Of a stretch of 64,000 nt of DNA, positions 31,691 through 43,150 are shown piece after piece. Position 1 is the first letter of the stretch; every line of letters starts with the position of its first letter. Source of the DNA: Piezodorus guildinii (Eukaryota; Arthropoda; Insecta; Hemiptera; Pentatomidae); assembly GCA_023052935.1 (NCBI GenBank), contig CM041294.1, positions 21,290,635 through 21,354,634 of the forward strand, read 5' to 3'. A program made the translations under genes and the position numbers. The notes beneath the pieces are model-generated. The model saw only the letters and a program-made list of their open reading frames with translations, was not told where the DNA came from and did no database searches.

Positions 31691-32699
31691 ATTTTTACTT
31701 TTACTTACTATATATAGTAAGGGAAAGTATTACGATTGTGAAAATTTTCGAATTCCATTTTTCGACGGAAATACACGTTTTAGAGTCCAAATGACCAAGT
31801 CCCGAAAAAAGGTCTGTGTGTCTTTGTGTGTGTGTGGTAACTCTAGAGCAAAAACCATAAGTCGTACGAAACTGAAATTTCATAATTAAGACAACTATAT
31901 CGCCCGAAATGTTACAGCAACTTTTTCACTAAAATCGGCTTACCGGAAATTCTATTTTATCCCATGCATTTATCACATTTTTACGATTTTCTCAAAAGCA
32001 GCTTTAACGATTTTGATTAAACTCGCTATATCGATGTAAAATTTAATGGGCTTTAAATACAGGTAAGTTTAATTCTGATTAAAATAGTCTGACAGGTCTT
32101 AAATTTTTTTCATCTAAAGTACCTTTAATTTTGTACATTCCAAAAGATTAAGCTTATCATCTTAATGGCACTGATGAAGGGCGGCTAAATATCGAAGTTG
32201 AGCGAATTTGATAAACAACTAAAGGAGAAAAGTGAAAACACATTTTGTATGATTTTTTTTTTTTTTTTTTCAACACAAGAATAGTAAGATACGTGTATAA
32301 TATACCGTTGGATAGCTAAATATTTAAAAAAAAAATATTATCTGATGCACGGAATTGTAAAGGGTAATGGGGAGTGATGAAAAGCCGATAAAACTAACAG
32401 TTTCTGTCTGATTCCTGAAAACGGAAATTCATGTTGACCATCCTACCACCTGGCGGCCTGTCACAAATAGAGGGCCCCTAGTTGACATTTGAGTTGGAGG
32501 TGATTACCCCAAACACTAACTGATTGTTGTAGATAAAAATATAATAGATTATTTAATGAAACACATGTTTCTATTGAAATTCAATTTAATTAATTATTTA
32601 ACAATTTATTTTTATCTCTACATGTATTTTAAAAATTCTTAAATTGATTTTAACAACGGAGGATAGTGAAAGTCGTGTGTTGCGCGCACCAGATTTTTT
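31691..32699 (+). repeat. REP copy, full length, with 116-bp insertion
   Basis: The 5' end is a clear inverted repeat (TTTTTACTTTTACTTAC, TATATATA, GTAAGGGAAAGTA). It ends GAAAGTCGTGTGTTGCGCGC then ACCAGA at 32693. Inside, at 32399-32514, is a block absent from other copies, bordered by the direct repeat ACTAAC. Confidence 0.9.
32399..32514. mobile_element. Small insertion (116 bp) in REP
   Basis: The block begins AGTTTCTGTCTGATTCC and is bordered by ACTAAC at 32393-32398 and 32515-32520. It is GC-richer than its host. If the final ACTAAC belongs to it, its ends (AGTT...TGT and ACA...AACT) are roughly inverted. A tiny cut-and-paste element is possible; no other copy was seen. Confidence 0.5.
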
Positions 32700-33214
32700 A
32701 ATATATAAAGGGCACTTTATTTGAGTCATATTGTGAGAAAAAAAAATATATTAAATAAAAATGAGTTGAAAAAAGCTAAAGAAAGTGGCAAAGCTGTTCC
32801 CTTGATGAAGTATCCATTTTTTTTTAATCTAAAAAGTTGCTACAACATTCTGAACAAACGTTACACTGAATATTATTTTTTTAAACCAGGCAATACAATA
32901 AAGCATTTATTCAACTAAAAGTCTGTTTAAATTTGTTTATGAGTTTCAAGTGTCATGGCTGCGAGTACAGTTCACTCTAAGCTGTCTTTCTTACCTTCTC
33001 ATCACTGTGTTACCGCATGAATATCGTTCAAACTTAGTGAATCGTGGGTTGTTATACTATTACACACATTACCGATCACAGAAAGCGAGGTGAGTGGCGT
33101 TTTGTTCAATAAACAATCATAGATAGCCTGCTAATCCTTCTCTAGTGTTGACAAGGTCTCGGTCAGGACTGTTGTTCAACGACCTAATCAGACAATATTT
33201 ATAAACATTATTTT
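32700..33214. other. Unannotated interval
   Basis: A 65-codon open frame at 32721-32918 has no recognisable content. A moderately GC-rich patch at 32940-33180 could be a non-coding exon, but I have no support beyond composition. Confidence 0.4.
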
Positions 33215-33639
33215 TCTCCCTCAATGAGTTTTTAAATTTATTTTCTCTCGTATCCAATCCTTACAATCCAAAATCCTTCAGAAAATCCTCAATGCTCCTT
33301 ATTTTGTCACAAACACACTCATTCATAAAGACCTTAATATTCCATATGTTGCTGACTTAGCCCGAACCAGGTACCATTCCTTCCATGAAAAGCTCCATTC
33401 CCACTACAATCCATTAGTTTCAATCCTTGCTTCCTCTTCAATCCCCGATAATCCTCCGAGGCGTCTGAAAAGAAGTTGGCCACCGGACCTTCTAGTTTAG
33501 AGTGTTTTTAGAGTGCTGCCACTGGGTAGTGTCTCTACATGTATTTCATGACAGTTTTACATATTACCATCACCTTTACTAGATGTATTTTTATTTAATA
33601 TAGTTGTAAATATCAATAAATATGTTTAAAAAAAAAAAA
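33215..33639 (+). mobile_element. 5'-truncated Jockey-type LINE, 3' end with A-tail
   Basis: Broken frames give LQSKILQKILNAPYFVTN, VADLARTRYHSFHEKL, PDNPPRRLKRSWPPDLL, stop, a 3' UTR of about 150 bp and an A-tail at 33628-33639. Same family as 29459-29775 but opposite strand. Confidence 0.8.
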
Positions 33640-34557
33640 TTGTTTATCAATATCAATGGATTATTTCTCACCATAAGTAAAATATCCAGTTTTACAATTA
33701 GATTGGTAATTAATTCATGTTGTAATATTAAGATATTTTGGACAGTAAGGATATATTCTGATGATGAGTTCTGAAGAAAGCGATATTATAAAAACTACTA
33801 AGAGAAAAATGTACAATCCCAAAAAGTACTTCTCCACGTTCAGTTCAAATTTCCAATCTCTTGACTATATTTGGAAGGAATGCGATACATAGTATGTAGT
33901 ATGTAGCCCTCCCATCTCATGCTTTTCTTCACTCCGGCCTACAAAGGGCGTTGGTTACAGGAGACTAATAGCGTCCCTATAGAGGGCAGACACACAAAGA
34001 AGACATTACCCTAAAAAGCCCTCCTGATGATCTTGCGCCCTAAGCCATGGAGTTTTAGAACGATAAGGGCTGAGGGAGAATGATATAGCAGGAACCTGAA
34101 CCCTGTGTCCGGTCCCTATAATGAGGGCGATTTGGAGGTGTATAGGTATCTCCCAGCCCTTATTGCTTGCGGATAAAGTCAAGGGCGTATTATTGGGGAT
34201 TTCAAATCATCTATAACCGGTGTTGAACAATCAGGCTCTTACCAATTTCACAATGCTGCTCAACAATGGTTATATTTTGTTTTTTCTAATTTAATTTAGG
34301 TGAATCTTATTTATTTGTTAACTTGATACATATACAAAATAAAAAACAAAAAAACAAATTCAAATAATTCTAAAATGGTTTATCTTTTCCATCAAATTTC
34401 TCTTGTTAAAACAAACTCATCCTATATAAATTAATCAAAACGCCCACTACTAACGTATTCATTCCTGTATAGCATTTATCGAATAGCATTACTGTTTGGA
34501 AAAATTATAAATCCGGGATAAAAAAAAGAAGCTGAATGATTTAGGTGTTCTAAAAAT
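33640..34557. other. Unannotated interval with a GC-rich patch
   Basis: At 33890-34210 GC rises and the motif AGGGCG recurs several times on both strands (CTACAAAGGGCG, TAGAGGGC, TGAGGGCG, AAGGGCG). No frame is open for long and no repeat match was found. Confidence 0.4.
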
Positions 34558-34570
34558 TTGTCATATTTAT

Positions 34571-34852
34571 TGTTTATTCGTTTAACGTCACTTTTATGCT
34601 GCTATGGCTAATCGGACGATGCTACAGTGGGAGTCCTAAATTTTGCCTATCCAGGTTTTATTAGGATAGGGATCTTTAACGAGTACCTGACATCGCACAG
34701 GCTCGGGACCACTTTTAACGTCAAATCCGGAGGACAGCATAACCAAGGATTTTTTACTCCCATTAAAAAATCCTAGAGACACCCGCGGGTTTGAACCCGC
34801 GACCTTTGGCATAGAAAACTGTTATGCTAACCACTACACTATGGGAGGCCCC
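34571..34852 (-). repeat. SINE-A, complete tRNA-derived copy
   Basis: On the minus strand the tRNA-like head (34780-34852) has A box TAGTGTAGTGGTTAGC and B box GGGTTCAAACC. The body follows, with a tail GACGTTAAACGAATAAAC. It is flanked by TTGTCATATTTAT (34558-34570) and TTGTTATATTTAT (34853-34865), a 13-bp target duplication with one mismatch. Such elements are transcribed by RNA polymerase III and copied by a LINE partner. The head resembles tRNA-Asp/Glu, but the anticodon arm is not canonical, so it is not a working tRNA gene. Confidence 0.88.
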
Positions 34853-35059
34853 TTGTTATATTTATATTTATAGCTTAGCTATGTTGTAAATTGTTTGTGG
34901 TGTTTTCCTACTATTTCAAAAAAAGATTTTCTTTAAGCATTATACATTTTATACTATCATAAACATCAAATTAATTTTACATATGGTCACTGCTTTAAAA
35001 TGTTGATTTACTCAAAAACATAAATATTAACGCATGTTAAAAAACCGTTAACTAATTTT

Positions 35060-35824
35060 ATATGAAATTTATAGTAAGGGAAAGTATTCAGATCGTGAAA
35101 AATTTTAGGATCCCCTTTAGCGTTTCAAATCCGGAAAAAATTGTGTGTGTGGTAAGTCTAGCGCCAAAACGAGAAGTCGTCCGAAATTTATTCTAAGCAT
35201 TTTCTATATCTATCTATGCATTTTCTTTATTCTTTACATTTTGCACCTTTTTTCGATTTTCTCAAAACTGCTCTAATAATTTTGATTAAACTCAATAAAA
35301 CGAAGTAAACGTTTATGAGCTTTAATATCATATAGGTTCCAATCTGATTGAAATAGTCTGACAGGGTTTAATGCCTACATTTTAAATTTTCTTCCTATAT
35401 AGTACCTTTAAATTTTTATATTTCAAAAAATTAGGAAGATCATCTTATTAGCATTGATAAATAAAGGCTAAATATGCAAGTTGAGAGAAATTAAAGCAAG
35501 AAAATGCAAAAATATTTGTGTTTTGTTTTTGCGATTTTTGTGTTTTTGAACACAAGAATAGTAATATAGATGTATAATATACCGTTGAATAGCTAAAGAT
35601 TATAGAAAAAATATTATCTAATACAAGGAATTTTAAAAGTTAATGGAGAGTGATGAAAAGTGAATAAAACTAAGTGATTGTTGTAGATAAATATATAATA
35701 GATTATTTATAAAACATGTTTCTATTGAAATTCAAGTTAATTTTTTTTTTTTTAATCTCTAGATGTATTTAAAAATTCTTAATTTGATTTTAACATGGAG
35801 GTGTTGTGCGTACCAGATTTTTTT
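35060..35824 (+). repeat. REP copy with internal deletions
   Basis: Both ends are present (AAATTTATAGTAAGGGAAAG; TGGAGGTGTTGTGCGTACCAG), but the middle is shortened: the block between CCGGAAAAAATTG and TTTGCACC has lost family sequence. About 765 bp. Confidence 0.8.
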
Positions 35825-35924
35825 AAAAACATTAATATCATTTCTGTTGCAAAATATTGATGTATATAGTATATCTATAAACTAAAAAAAAATGACAACC
35901 TTTACTATTAAAATCCTTGTTTTC

Positions 35925-35930
<6 letters not shown>

Positions 35931-35970
<40 letters not shown>
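35931..35970. repeat. (AT)n array, left part
   Basis: The array is interrupted by the LTR element; its continuation lies at 40856-40895. Confidence 0.9.
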
Positions 35971-35973
<3 letters not shown>

Positions 35974-36759
35974 AATGTATTGAGGATACTGAGGGGAGTT
36001 CATAATTAAATAATTTTGATATTAAACAATTAATGATAACGAACCTTTGTCGGCAAAACATCAAAAGGTGTTTACCTAGCCCCCTAGATTTCCCATCGGT
36101 ATGGACCTCCCCAGCGGTACCAGAGACCCCTGGTAGTTTCCTACAGCGGCAGCCTACAAGAATATTAAGGGTGGTCAAAAGATAAGAATAAGATCACAAG
36201 TGCTGTACCGCCAACCGGGGTACTTCCCATGTCAGCCCACCCGAGGTGACGAGGATTGGAGAGAAGATTCGTAGGGCAGTCTTATTCGAACCAGGAGTTA
36301 GTCAAGTTTTATCCTCAAGAGGAGTGAGTCGGGTTCCACCTACAAGAAGAGGAGGTGGCCGTCGGGGTTCTGAGAGCAGCTGGAGGATGATGCCAAGAAA
36401 GGGGACCTAAGATGATTCCACCTTCGCCAGCCGGTTAAGTGTTTCAAAGGTATATCGTTATTTGTAATATTGTATGGCAAAGGTAGTAAAATGTCCCTCA
36501 GTATTCTCAATCAGAGTTTTAGGCAATGTGTTAATATAATGATATGTGTAAATTAATAATTATAGTAATGTATTAATTGAATCTTGTTTACTTTAATCTT
36601 ACCCTGCATGCCACCTATTGGATTGGTAAACACGATACCTTTGGAAAGGAGATCCGTGGTATCATTAAATATAGTTTATATATTGACTAAATATAGTAAG
36701 TAAGCTAGTTTTTGAAGCTACCGCTGCCTTAGAAAAGCAGCCGGGCAAAAAAAATAGCA
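35971..36759 (+). repeat. Left LTR of the pol-less element
   Basis: Starts TGTAATGTATTG and ends AAATAGCA (TG...CA). It is GC-richer in its first half (36060-36420). By position it should contain promoter and polyadenylation signals, though I could not fix them. It differs from the right LTR only in the last 15-16 bases. Confidence 0.9.
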
Positions 36760-36765
36760 TTTAAA

Positions 36766-36784
36766 TGGCATCCCAGTGTGGGGA
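36766..36784 (+). promoter_or_regulatory. Primer binding site, tRNA-Lys-like
   Basis: TGGCATCCCAGTGTGGGGA starts 6 bases after the LTR. It begins with the obligatory TGG and is similar to the tRNA-Lys site TGGCGCCCAACGTGGGG known from Osvaldo-type gypsy elements, with a few changes. The assignment is by similarity only. Confidence 0.55.
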
Positions 36785-37167
36785 CGTACTTACCAATCCA
36801 CTATACTTTATATCAATAATTAAATTAACAAGTAATACATTTTTTTTCTCTTTTACGTGGCATCAGGGTTATTAGATTATTTTAATCATATAATATGGCA
36901 TCATATAAGGTAAAAGGATCATCTGTTTATATTTGCTTATCAAAAACATAACTTTCCTTCTTAGTAATGATTTTTGTTATGCTTATATATTAATCATGCT
37001 CCTACGGTTCATGGATCTATACAATTGGCTATTTTGTTCTTTCTTGAGGATATTTTTTATTATTTTCTTCGTGTATTATACTTGTCGTGCTAGCGTTTAA
37101 ACCCACATCAAGATTTTTCGAATATTTTATTAAAAGGGGTTATTTCTTACGCACACGATTGTTAATT

Positions 37168-38094
37168 ATGGCGTCAAGAGTAGATATGCTACCAGAGCCT
37201 AAGCGACCAGAAGAAGAAACTGGTCTAGATTTTGCCAAGATAGTCTCACTTTTGGATAAAGTTGAGTCACAGATCCTGAAAAAAACACAGGAAGGGTTTA
37301 ATAGAATGCCAAACGAGGAACAGCGACTAATATTAAAAATGCTCCAACAAATTCAAAACCAGATTAAAGAAATAAAAGATGAACAAACGAAAATAGCTAT
37401 AATGAATAAGAAATTCGAATTGTTTGTAGAAACTGCCAAGACAATGATAGATGAGTTACGCTCAAATGCAGCCACAGCCTGCCCTAAATGTCTGGAACCC
37501 CAAATTCAGAAGACGGCCTCCACGGAAGATAAAGAAGAAATTAATAACGCTGAACCTAGTGAAGTGCTCAAGACAGAAAATCAACCTCGTATTAGAATAA
37601 GTGAAGAGGTAGAAATAGAAACGAAGCCTGAAGTCAGAGAGAGTGAAAATCCTACCATATCAATGACGCCAACCGTCAATTTTTTGAACAATGAAGAAAC
37701 CCAAGACAGATCCCGAATAATCTGCGATTTAGATGTAGAAGAAAGTATCAACATCAAAGAAGATGAGGTCCAATATAGGAAGCCTAATGAAGAAAAAGAT
37801 GCATCTTTCAGAAATCTACTCAGTTTCATAAGTTCCCAAATGAGGCCCCAGCCGGTAACTTGTAGGTTAGCCACTTTAAATAATGTTCAAAGGAGTTTTC
37901 CCGTCGTCTATAATTGTTCATTAATGATAATAGGCAAAGTTCATTATTACAGAGATGTACAAAGCCAACAGTTTATCATTAAATTGATAGTATATGTATT
38001 TTATAAGGGTTATATGGTCCTGGACCATGTTAGGAGAGAACGCATACCATATTATGGTAGTGCACGGCAGTCTTTATCCTATTCCAGAGGATAA
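37168..38094 (+). CDS. Orphan ORF of the pol-less LTR element
   Basis: 308 codons from MASRVDMLPEPKRPEEE (start context ATTATGGCG); the frame is open 27 codons further upstream. Residues about 20-105 form a charged helical region, probably a coiled coil (KMLQQIQNQIKEIKDEQTK, FELFVETAKTMIDEL). A single CPKC pair follows, then an acidic linker (residues 125-225). The C-terminal part contains VVYNCSLMIIGKVHYYRDV and FYKGYMVLDHVRRERIPYYG. I see no capsid major homology region, zinc knuckle, protease, RT or integrase motif. A Gag-like particle or RNA-binding role is an inference from position only. The frame is undamaged, consistent with recent activity. Confidence 0.75.
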   Translation: MASRVDMLPEPKRPEEETGLDFAKIVSLLDKVESQILKKTQEGFNRMPNEEQRLILKMLQQIQNQIKEIKDEQTKIAIMNKKFELFVETAKTMIDELRSNAATACPKCLEPQIQKTASTEDKEEINNAEPSEVLKTENQPRIRISEEVEIETKPEVRESENPTISMTPTVNFLNNEETQDRSRIICDLDVEESINIKEDEVQYRKPNEEKDASFRNLLSFISSQMRPQPVTCRLATLNNVQRSFPVVYNCSLMIIGKVHYYRDVQSQQFIIKLIVYVFYKGYMVLDHVRRERIPYYGSARQSLSYSRG

Positions 38095-40055
38095 AAAGGG
38101 GTATTTAGCGTTCCCTCCGTCAGACGAGCTATAACCGGGAAGCCTGAACTATGTTCTGGTTGAATGGACTGGAAGTTGTAAATAAATTGTATATATTTTG
38201 CAATAAGTTAATTAGATTAATGTATAGGTAGGATTAGGATTTTTGTAAATATTAAGTTTAGGATTTAATGTAAATAATAGGATGAGGTTGTAAAAGCATT
38301 ATGATTAAGTGCAAACGCATATAGATATTTTATAAATGGAATTGGTGAATCTCAGGATTAAATATTGGTTTGTACTCTTATTCTTATTAAGGAACGAATT
38401 TGACGTAAGTCAAAATTTCAATGGCCTATTTTTAATAAAGAGTAGTTTTATTTGCATTCTAATTTTAAATGGTTAACTTACGATGTTCTAGTTTTTTGCT
38501 GTAATAGCCTTTTTATTAGTCACAATAATTATTTAACACTAACGAGCACCCCTTCTACTATTTTAATAGGTTGGATCTAATATTTATTTTCGACAATCCG
38601 AAGTTGGATTTGTTTAATGTTACTTGGGAATTATTACCCTCTAATGTGGAGTAGACACAGGTCCTCCATTTATCCTTTTAACGAAATTATCACCTAATAA
38701 TAGGTTCATCAAAGGGAAGAACCCTTTATGTGGAGTAGCGGTAGTGCCTCTATTTAGCCCGAAAGCGGGATTAATATTTTTAATTTTCATTAAGATTAAG
38801 AAATCTTCTTTAAACACTCAGAATTCTGAGATGTTATTGATCCACACGTTTCACTATTAAAATTATACCATCCTAATGGGGCTCAATTGTTAGTGATGTG
38901 TAAATAAACAAACGTTTTGTAAATGGCTAGAATAATTTGTAAATTGGTAATAATTTAAAGCAAAAGATTAATAACTCTCTAAGAAGAATTAAATTTTTGG
39001 TCCCAAATGGGTCACTTAGTAATAGATAAAAATTTTTGCATATCATAGGTCATTGTATTTCAAATTTAACATTTGTATTCTAGTAGGTCATTCTGGTAAG
39101 AATAATTAATTTTTAGAGGCAATACCATTGATTATTATTATCTGAGATTCGTTACACCCATGTACCCAAATCATGAATTCAATCAAGATAAGTTGTTGAA
39201 TTGATGTGTGTTAAATGAAATAGTAACTTGTTTAACTGGCTGAATGAGAATACTGAGGTTTTATCATATGGTTTTTATAAAGATATAAGGTATTGAAACC
39301 AAACAGTAAAGTCAGTTTTGTCATTTGAAACCTTGCCACACAATAGAAAAGTATTAGTAAACATTATTCATATTATTTTCGTGAATTAGATCTCGGGACA
39401 AATCCTCACAAAAGATGTGAAATAGTTTCGGAATGATGGACATGACGAGAATGTAAATAGTTTATTGTGAATGAGGAAAATATAATATAGCGATAAATGT
39501 TTAGTCTATCTTAGTAATCAATTACCATATGAATAGAATTCTCGAAGATGAGAAGTTGTGTTTGTAAATGTGTATTTTGTAGATTGTAAAAAATTAGAAT
39601 ACATATTGAAAATTGTTTTTGTAAATATTAATTTTGTAACTTTGATAACGAATAAAAATACTTAAGGAAAAGTAAGCTTAACAAAGCCAATATTCATAAA
39701 AAGAAAAAATAATTTGTATTTTGTTAAAAATCTTGTAGATAACTAGATTTGTTAATTGATATAGTTAAATACCATTTTGATATGTTGTCCTTGTAAAGTG
39801 TTTTAATATAAACTAGCATTAAACGATACTCTAATTGTGTAATTATAACATACAATTATATCTGTTAAAGTAACGGTTACAAATATGTAAATTGTATTGT
39901 AGTGTGTTGGTTATTTGTTATAGCTTCTGTAAGAGAATGTTATTGTATAGTAGTAGTTATTAGTTCTTGGTGTTTATTGTAAGTTTATGTTTTGATGATA
40001 TAATAATAAAAGAAAAATCAAAAACCTTACGGTTTTTAATTTTTCTTTCCTCGCA
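38095..40055 (+). other. Long AT-rich non-coding internal region of the LTR element
   Basis: About 2 kb with stops in all frames. It may carry packaging or regulatory sequence, or may only be a degraded pol remnant; no pol motif could be found. Confidence 0.6.
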
Positions 40056-40067
40056 GACTGGGGGAAA
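40056..40067 (+). promoter_or_regulatory. Polypurine tract
   Basis: GACTGGGGGAAA directly precedes the right LTR. It would resist RNase H and prime plus-strand DNA synthesis. Confidence 0.75.
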
Positions 40068-40853
40068 TGTAATGTATTGAGGATACTGAGGGGAGTTCAT
40101 AATTAAATAATTTTGATATTAAACAATTAATGATAACGAACCTTTGTCGGCAAAACATCAAAAGGTGTTTACCTAGCCCCCTAGATTTCCCATCGGTATG
40201 GACCTCCCCAGCGGTACCAGAGACCCCTGGTAGTTTCCTACAGCGGCAGCCTACAAGAATATTAAGGGTGGTCAAAAGATAAGAATAAGATCACAAGTGC
40301 TGTACCGCCAACCGGGGTACTTCCCATGTCAGCCCACCCGAGGTGACGAGGATTGGAGAGAAGATTCGTAGGGCAGTCTTATTCGAACCAGGAGTTAGTC
40401 AAGTTTTATCCTCAAGAGGAGTGAGTCGGGTTCCACCTACAAGAAGAGGAGGTGGCCGTCGGGGTTCTGAGAGCAGCTGGAGGATGATGCCAAGAAAGGG
40501 GACCTAAGATGATTCCACCTTCGCCAGCCGGTTAAGTGTTTCAAAGGTATATCGTTATTTGTAATATTGTATGGCAAAGGTAGTAAAATGTCCCTCAGTA
40601 TTCTCAATCAGAGTTTTAGGCAATGTGTTAATATAATGATATGTGTAAATTAATAATTATAGTAATGTATTAATTGAATCTTGTTTACTTTAATCTTACC
40701 CTGCATGCCACCTATTGGATTGGTAAACACGATACCTTTGGAAAGGAGATCCGTGGTATCATTAAATATAGTTTATATATTGACTAAATATAGTAAGTAA
40801 GCTAGTTTTTGAAGCTACCGCTGCCTTAGAAAAGCAGCCGGTTAAAAACATAG

Positions 40854-40855
<2 letters not shown>
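40068..40855 (+). repeat. Right LTR of the pol-less element
   Basis: Matches the left LTR base for base as far as I can read, up to the GCAGCCGG block, then differs: GCAAAAAAAATAGCA on the left, TTAAAAACATAGCA on the right. Confidence 0.9.

Positions 40856-40895
<40 letters not shown>
40856..40895. repeat. (AT)n array, right part
   Basis: Continuation of the array at 35931-35970, split by the LTR element. Confidence 0.85.
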
Positions 40896-40901
<6 letters not shown>

Positions 40902-41127
40902 TTTTTTTTGTGGGAAAGGGAAATTTACTCAATATTTTTAGGGGTTACGTTAAGTTAAGTTTTATGGGTTTTAATTATAGGTTTTAATAAAGAAGTGTAT
41001 ACGTGGAGTTTCACTCTGAAGGATATTCTACAACTTCTATGTTGTAACGAATATAATTGTCTCAACCGAAAGTTGAAAAAAATTAAACAAAAAAAAAACT
41101 AAATAATACCTGAATGAGAGCTTACCT

Positions 41128-41318
41128 ATAGCAGGGTTGTTAGCATAACACGTTTCCTTTGGAGGGAACGTTAAAAGGTGGTCCCGAGCCTGTGCGATGT
41201 CAGGTACTCGTTAAAGATCCCTATCCTAATAAAACCTGGATAGGAAAAATTTAGGACTCCCACTGTAGCATCGTCCGATTAGCCATAGCAGCATAAAGCG
41301 ACGTTAAATAAATAAACA
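41128..41318 (+). repeat. SINE-A copy, head-truncated
   Basis: Body and tail as in 34571-34852 but on the plus strand, ending GACGTTAAATAAATAAAC. The tRNA-like head is almost gone (only GTTAGCATAAC remains). Confidence 0.82.
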
Positions 41319-42347
41319 AACTAACTCAATATTTTTATATGGTAAGACCTCTCTAAACTAATTGTTGAATTTATAGTATGAATGATAAATTAATCTACTA
41401 ATTATAGAATTATGTACTGACTTAACAAACAATAATTTCTATAAATTACTGTCAGAAGGGAAAAAATATAAAAACTAAGGGTAAAACTTTTCAATTTATT
41501 TAAATTCTAGGGTTGCACTTTTTAACATTTGGTTCCGAAGCTATCCCACAGAACCTCAGGAATCTTATCATGAGAGATTCCTTCAATACTTCACAATTCG
41601 ATCATGATCGATGATTTTCCTCTCTGATCAAACCGAATTTTATACTGGAATGCAGAGATCGCTTTCTTTGTATGAAAAAATATGAGTTTCATCAAAACAT
41701 GTAAACATCTAATCTATGCATTTATTTGAAAACTGTTCTGTTACGTCTGTTTATCAAGTCAGGAAACAATAAAAGGATTAAAAGAAGAATAATAAGATCA
41801 ATAACAAGATCAAAATGAAATAAACAACAACAAAAAAAACAGAGATTTAAAAGGATAGATTAATTTACAATCGTTTGCTGTTCAATTTATGACGTCAGCG
41901 CACCGGCGAAAAAAAAAATCTGAAAATGCTACTAAACATATATTTGTTTTTTAGATAACTTTAAATGATAAGAGTGCCTTTCTGGAAGGCTTCCAGCAAT
42001 ATCATAAGACCTTGGTTTTATCTTAGATATCATGTAAGGTACCGGTAGACAGTAAGTGCTGTCACATGTAATAGCAGGCCATATACCACAGCAAAGCAAT
42101 CATTCTTATTTTATATCCAAACACTCCTAAAGCGGTAAAACTACAAGATATAGATCTAAGCAGAATATAAACTTGATAACATCGAAAAACTTTCAAGTTA
42201 CGATTGAATTTTCTAAATGGGTTTAATACATAAAATAACAGTAAACTGCAAGATTTTTTTTCTTCTATAAATAAGAGAATAGAAAAGAAAAGGAAGGTGG
42301 AATTTCGGAATCTACAAAATTAAAAGTACTTTAGAGAAAGAAAATGA
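41319..42347. other. AT-rich interval, nothing recognised
   Basis: No gene or repeat match. Several A-runs. Confidence 0.5.
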
Positions 42348-42348
42348 A

Positions 42349-43150
42349 AAAAATCTGGTGCGGGCAACACTAGACTTTCACTTACCTCCATTTTAAAAAT
42401 CAATGAAAGAATTTTCAAATACACTTAGAGATAAAAACACGTGAAACTATTAAAGAATTAATTAAATCGAATTTATTTAGAAACATGTGTTTTATTAAAA
42501 AATATATTGTATTATTATCTAAAATAATGACTTAGTTTTATTTTATTTTCATCACTCTCTATTAACCTTTAAAAGCTTTAGTATAAGATAATATTTTTTC
42601 TAAAATATTTAGCTTTCCAACGGTATATCATACATGTATATTACTACTCTTATGTTCAAAAATAAAAAATTTCATTAAAAATATATTTTTTCAGTTTTTT
42701 CCTTTATTTGGGTATCGAATTCATTCAATTTATATATTTACCTGTTTTCCATTAGTGGTAACAAGATAATATAGTTATTTTTATAGAATCAACAAAATTA
42801 AAGGTACTTCAGAAGAGAACAATATAAAATATCGTCATTTAAGCCCTGTCAGACCATTTTTATCCGAATGAAACTTAAATGATATTAATACTCATTAAAT
42901 TTTGCATTGATATAGCGAGTTTAATCAAAATCGTCGGAACTGTTTTCGAGAAAATTGAAAAAAGGTGCAAAATGCATGGTTTAAAGTGGCTCTTCTGGTA
43001 AGCTCATTTTGATGAAAAAGGTTTTGTAATATCTCGGGCGTATATTTGTCTTAAATATGATATTTCTGTTTCATAGGACTAACCGTTTCCGCCCGGGAGT
43101 TACCACACACACACAGACCTTTTTGCGGGACTTGGTTATTTAGACTCAGG
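42349..43150 (-). repeat. REP copy, 5'-truncated
   Basis: On the minus strand it runs from the middle of the 5' region (CCTGAGTCCAAATAACCAAG) to the 3' signature ending at 42349 (AATCTGGTGCGGGCAACAC on plus). A LINE fragment replaces its 5' end at 43151. Confidence 0.88.

Larger units (their letters stand above)
35971..40855 (+). mobile_element. LTR retrotransposon without pol (non-autonomous)
   Basis: 4.9 kb: LTR (35971-36759), internal region of 3.3 kb, LTR (40068-40855). It sits inside an (AT)n microsatellite, so the target duplication cannot be read. A tRNA-like primer site follows the left LTR and a purine tract precedes the right one. The internal DNA holds one ORF and then about 2 kb of AT-rich DNA without any reverse transcriptase, RNase H or integrase motif. 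The LTRs look identical over about 770 bp, so insertion is recent. It must have used enzymes from another element. Confidence 0.92.

Noticed and set aside
34780..34852. tRNA gene on the minus strand
   Set aside because: A and B boxes are present but the anticodon arm is not canonical and the sequence continues into a SINE body with tail and target duplication.
35882..36178. 98-codon minus-strand frame, seen again at 40036-40275
   Set aside because: It lies largely in the LTR and begins in flanking or interior DNA; the shared reading is due to LTR identity.
36179..36470. A host gene in the GC-rich block that occurs twice (also at 40276-40567)
   Set aside because: Both occurrences lie at the same place in the two LTRs, so the duplication is the LTR itself.
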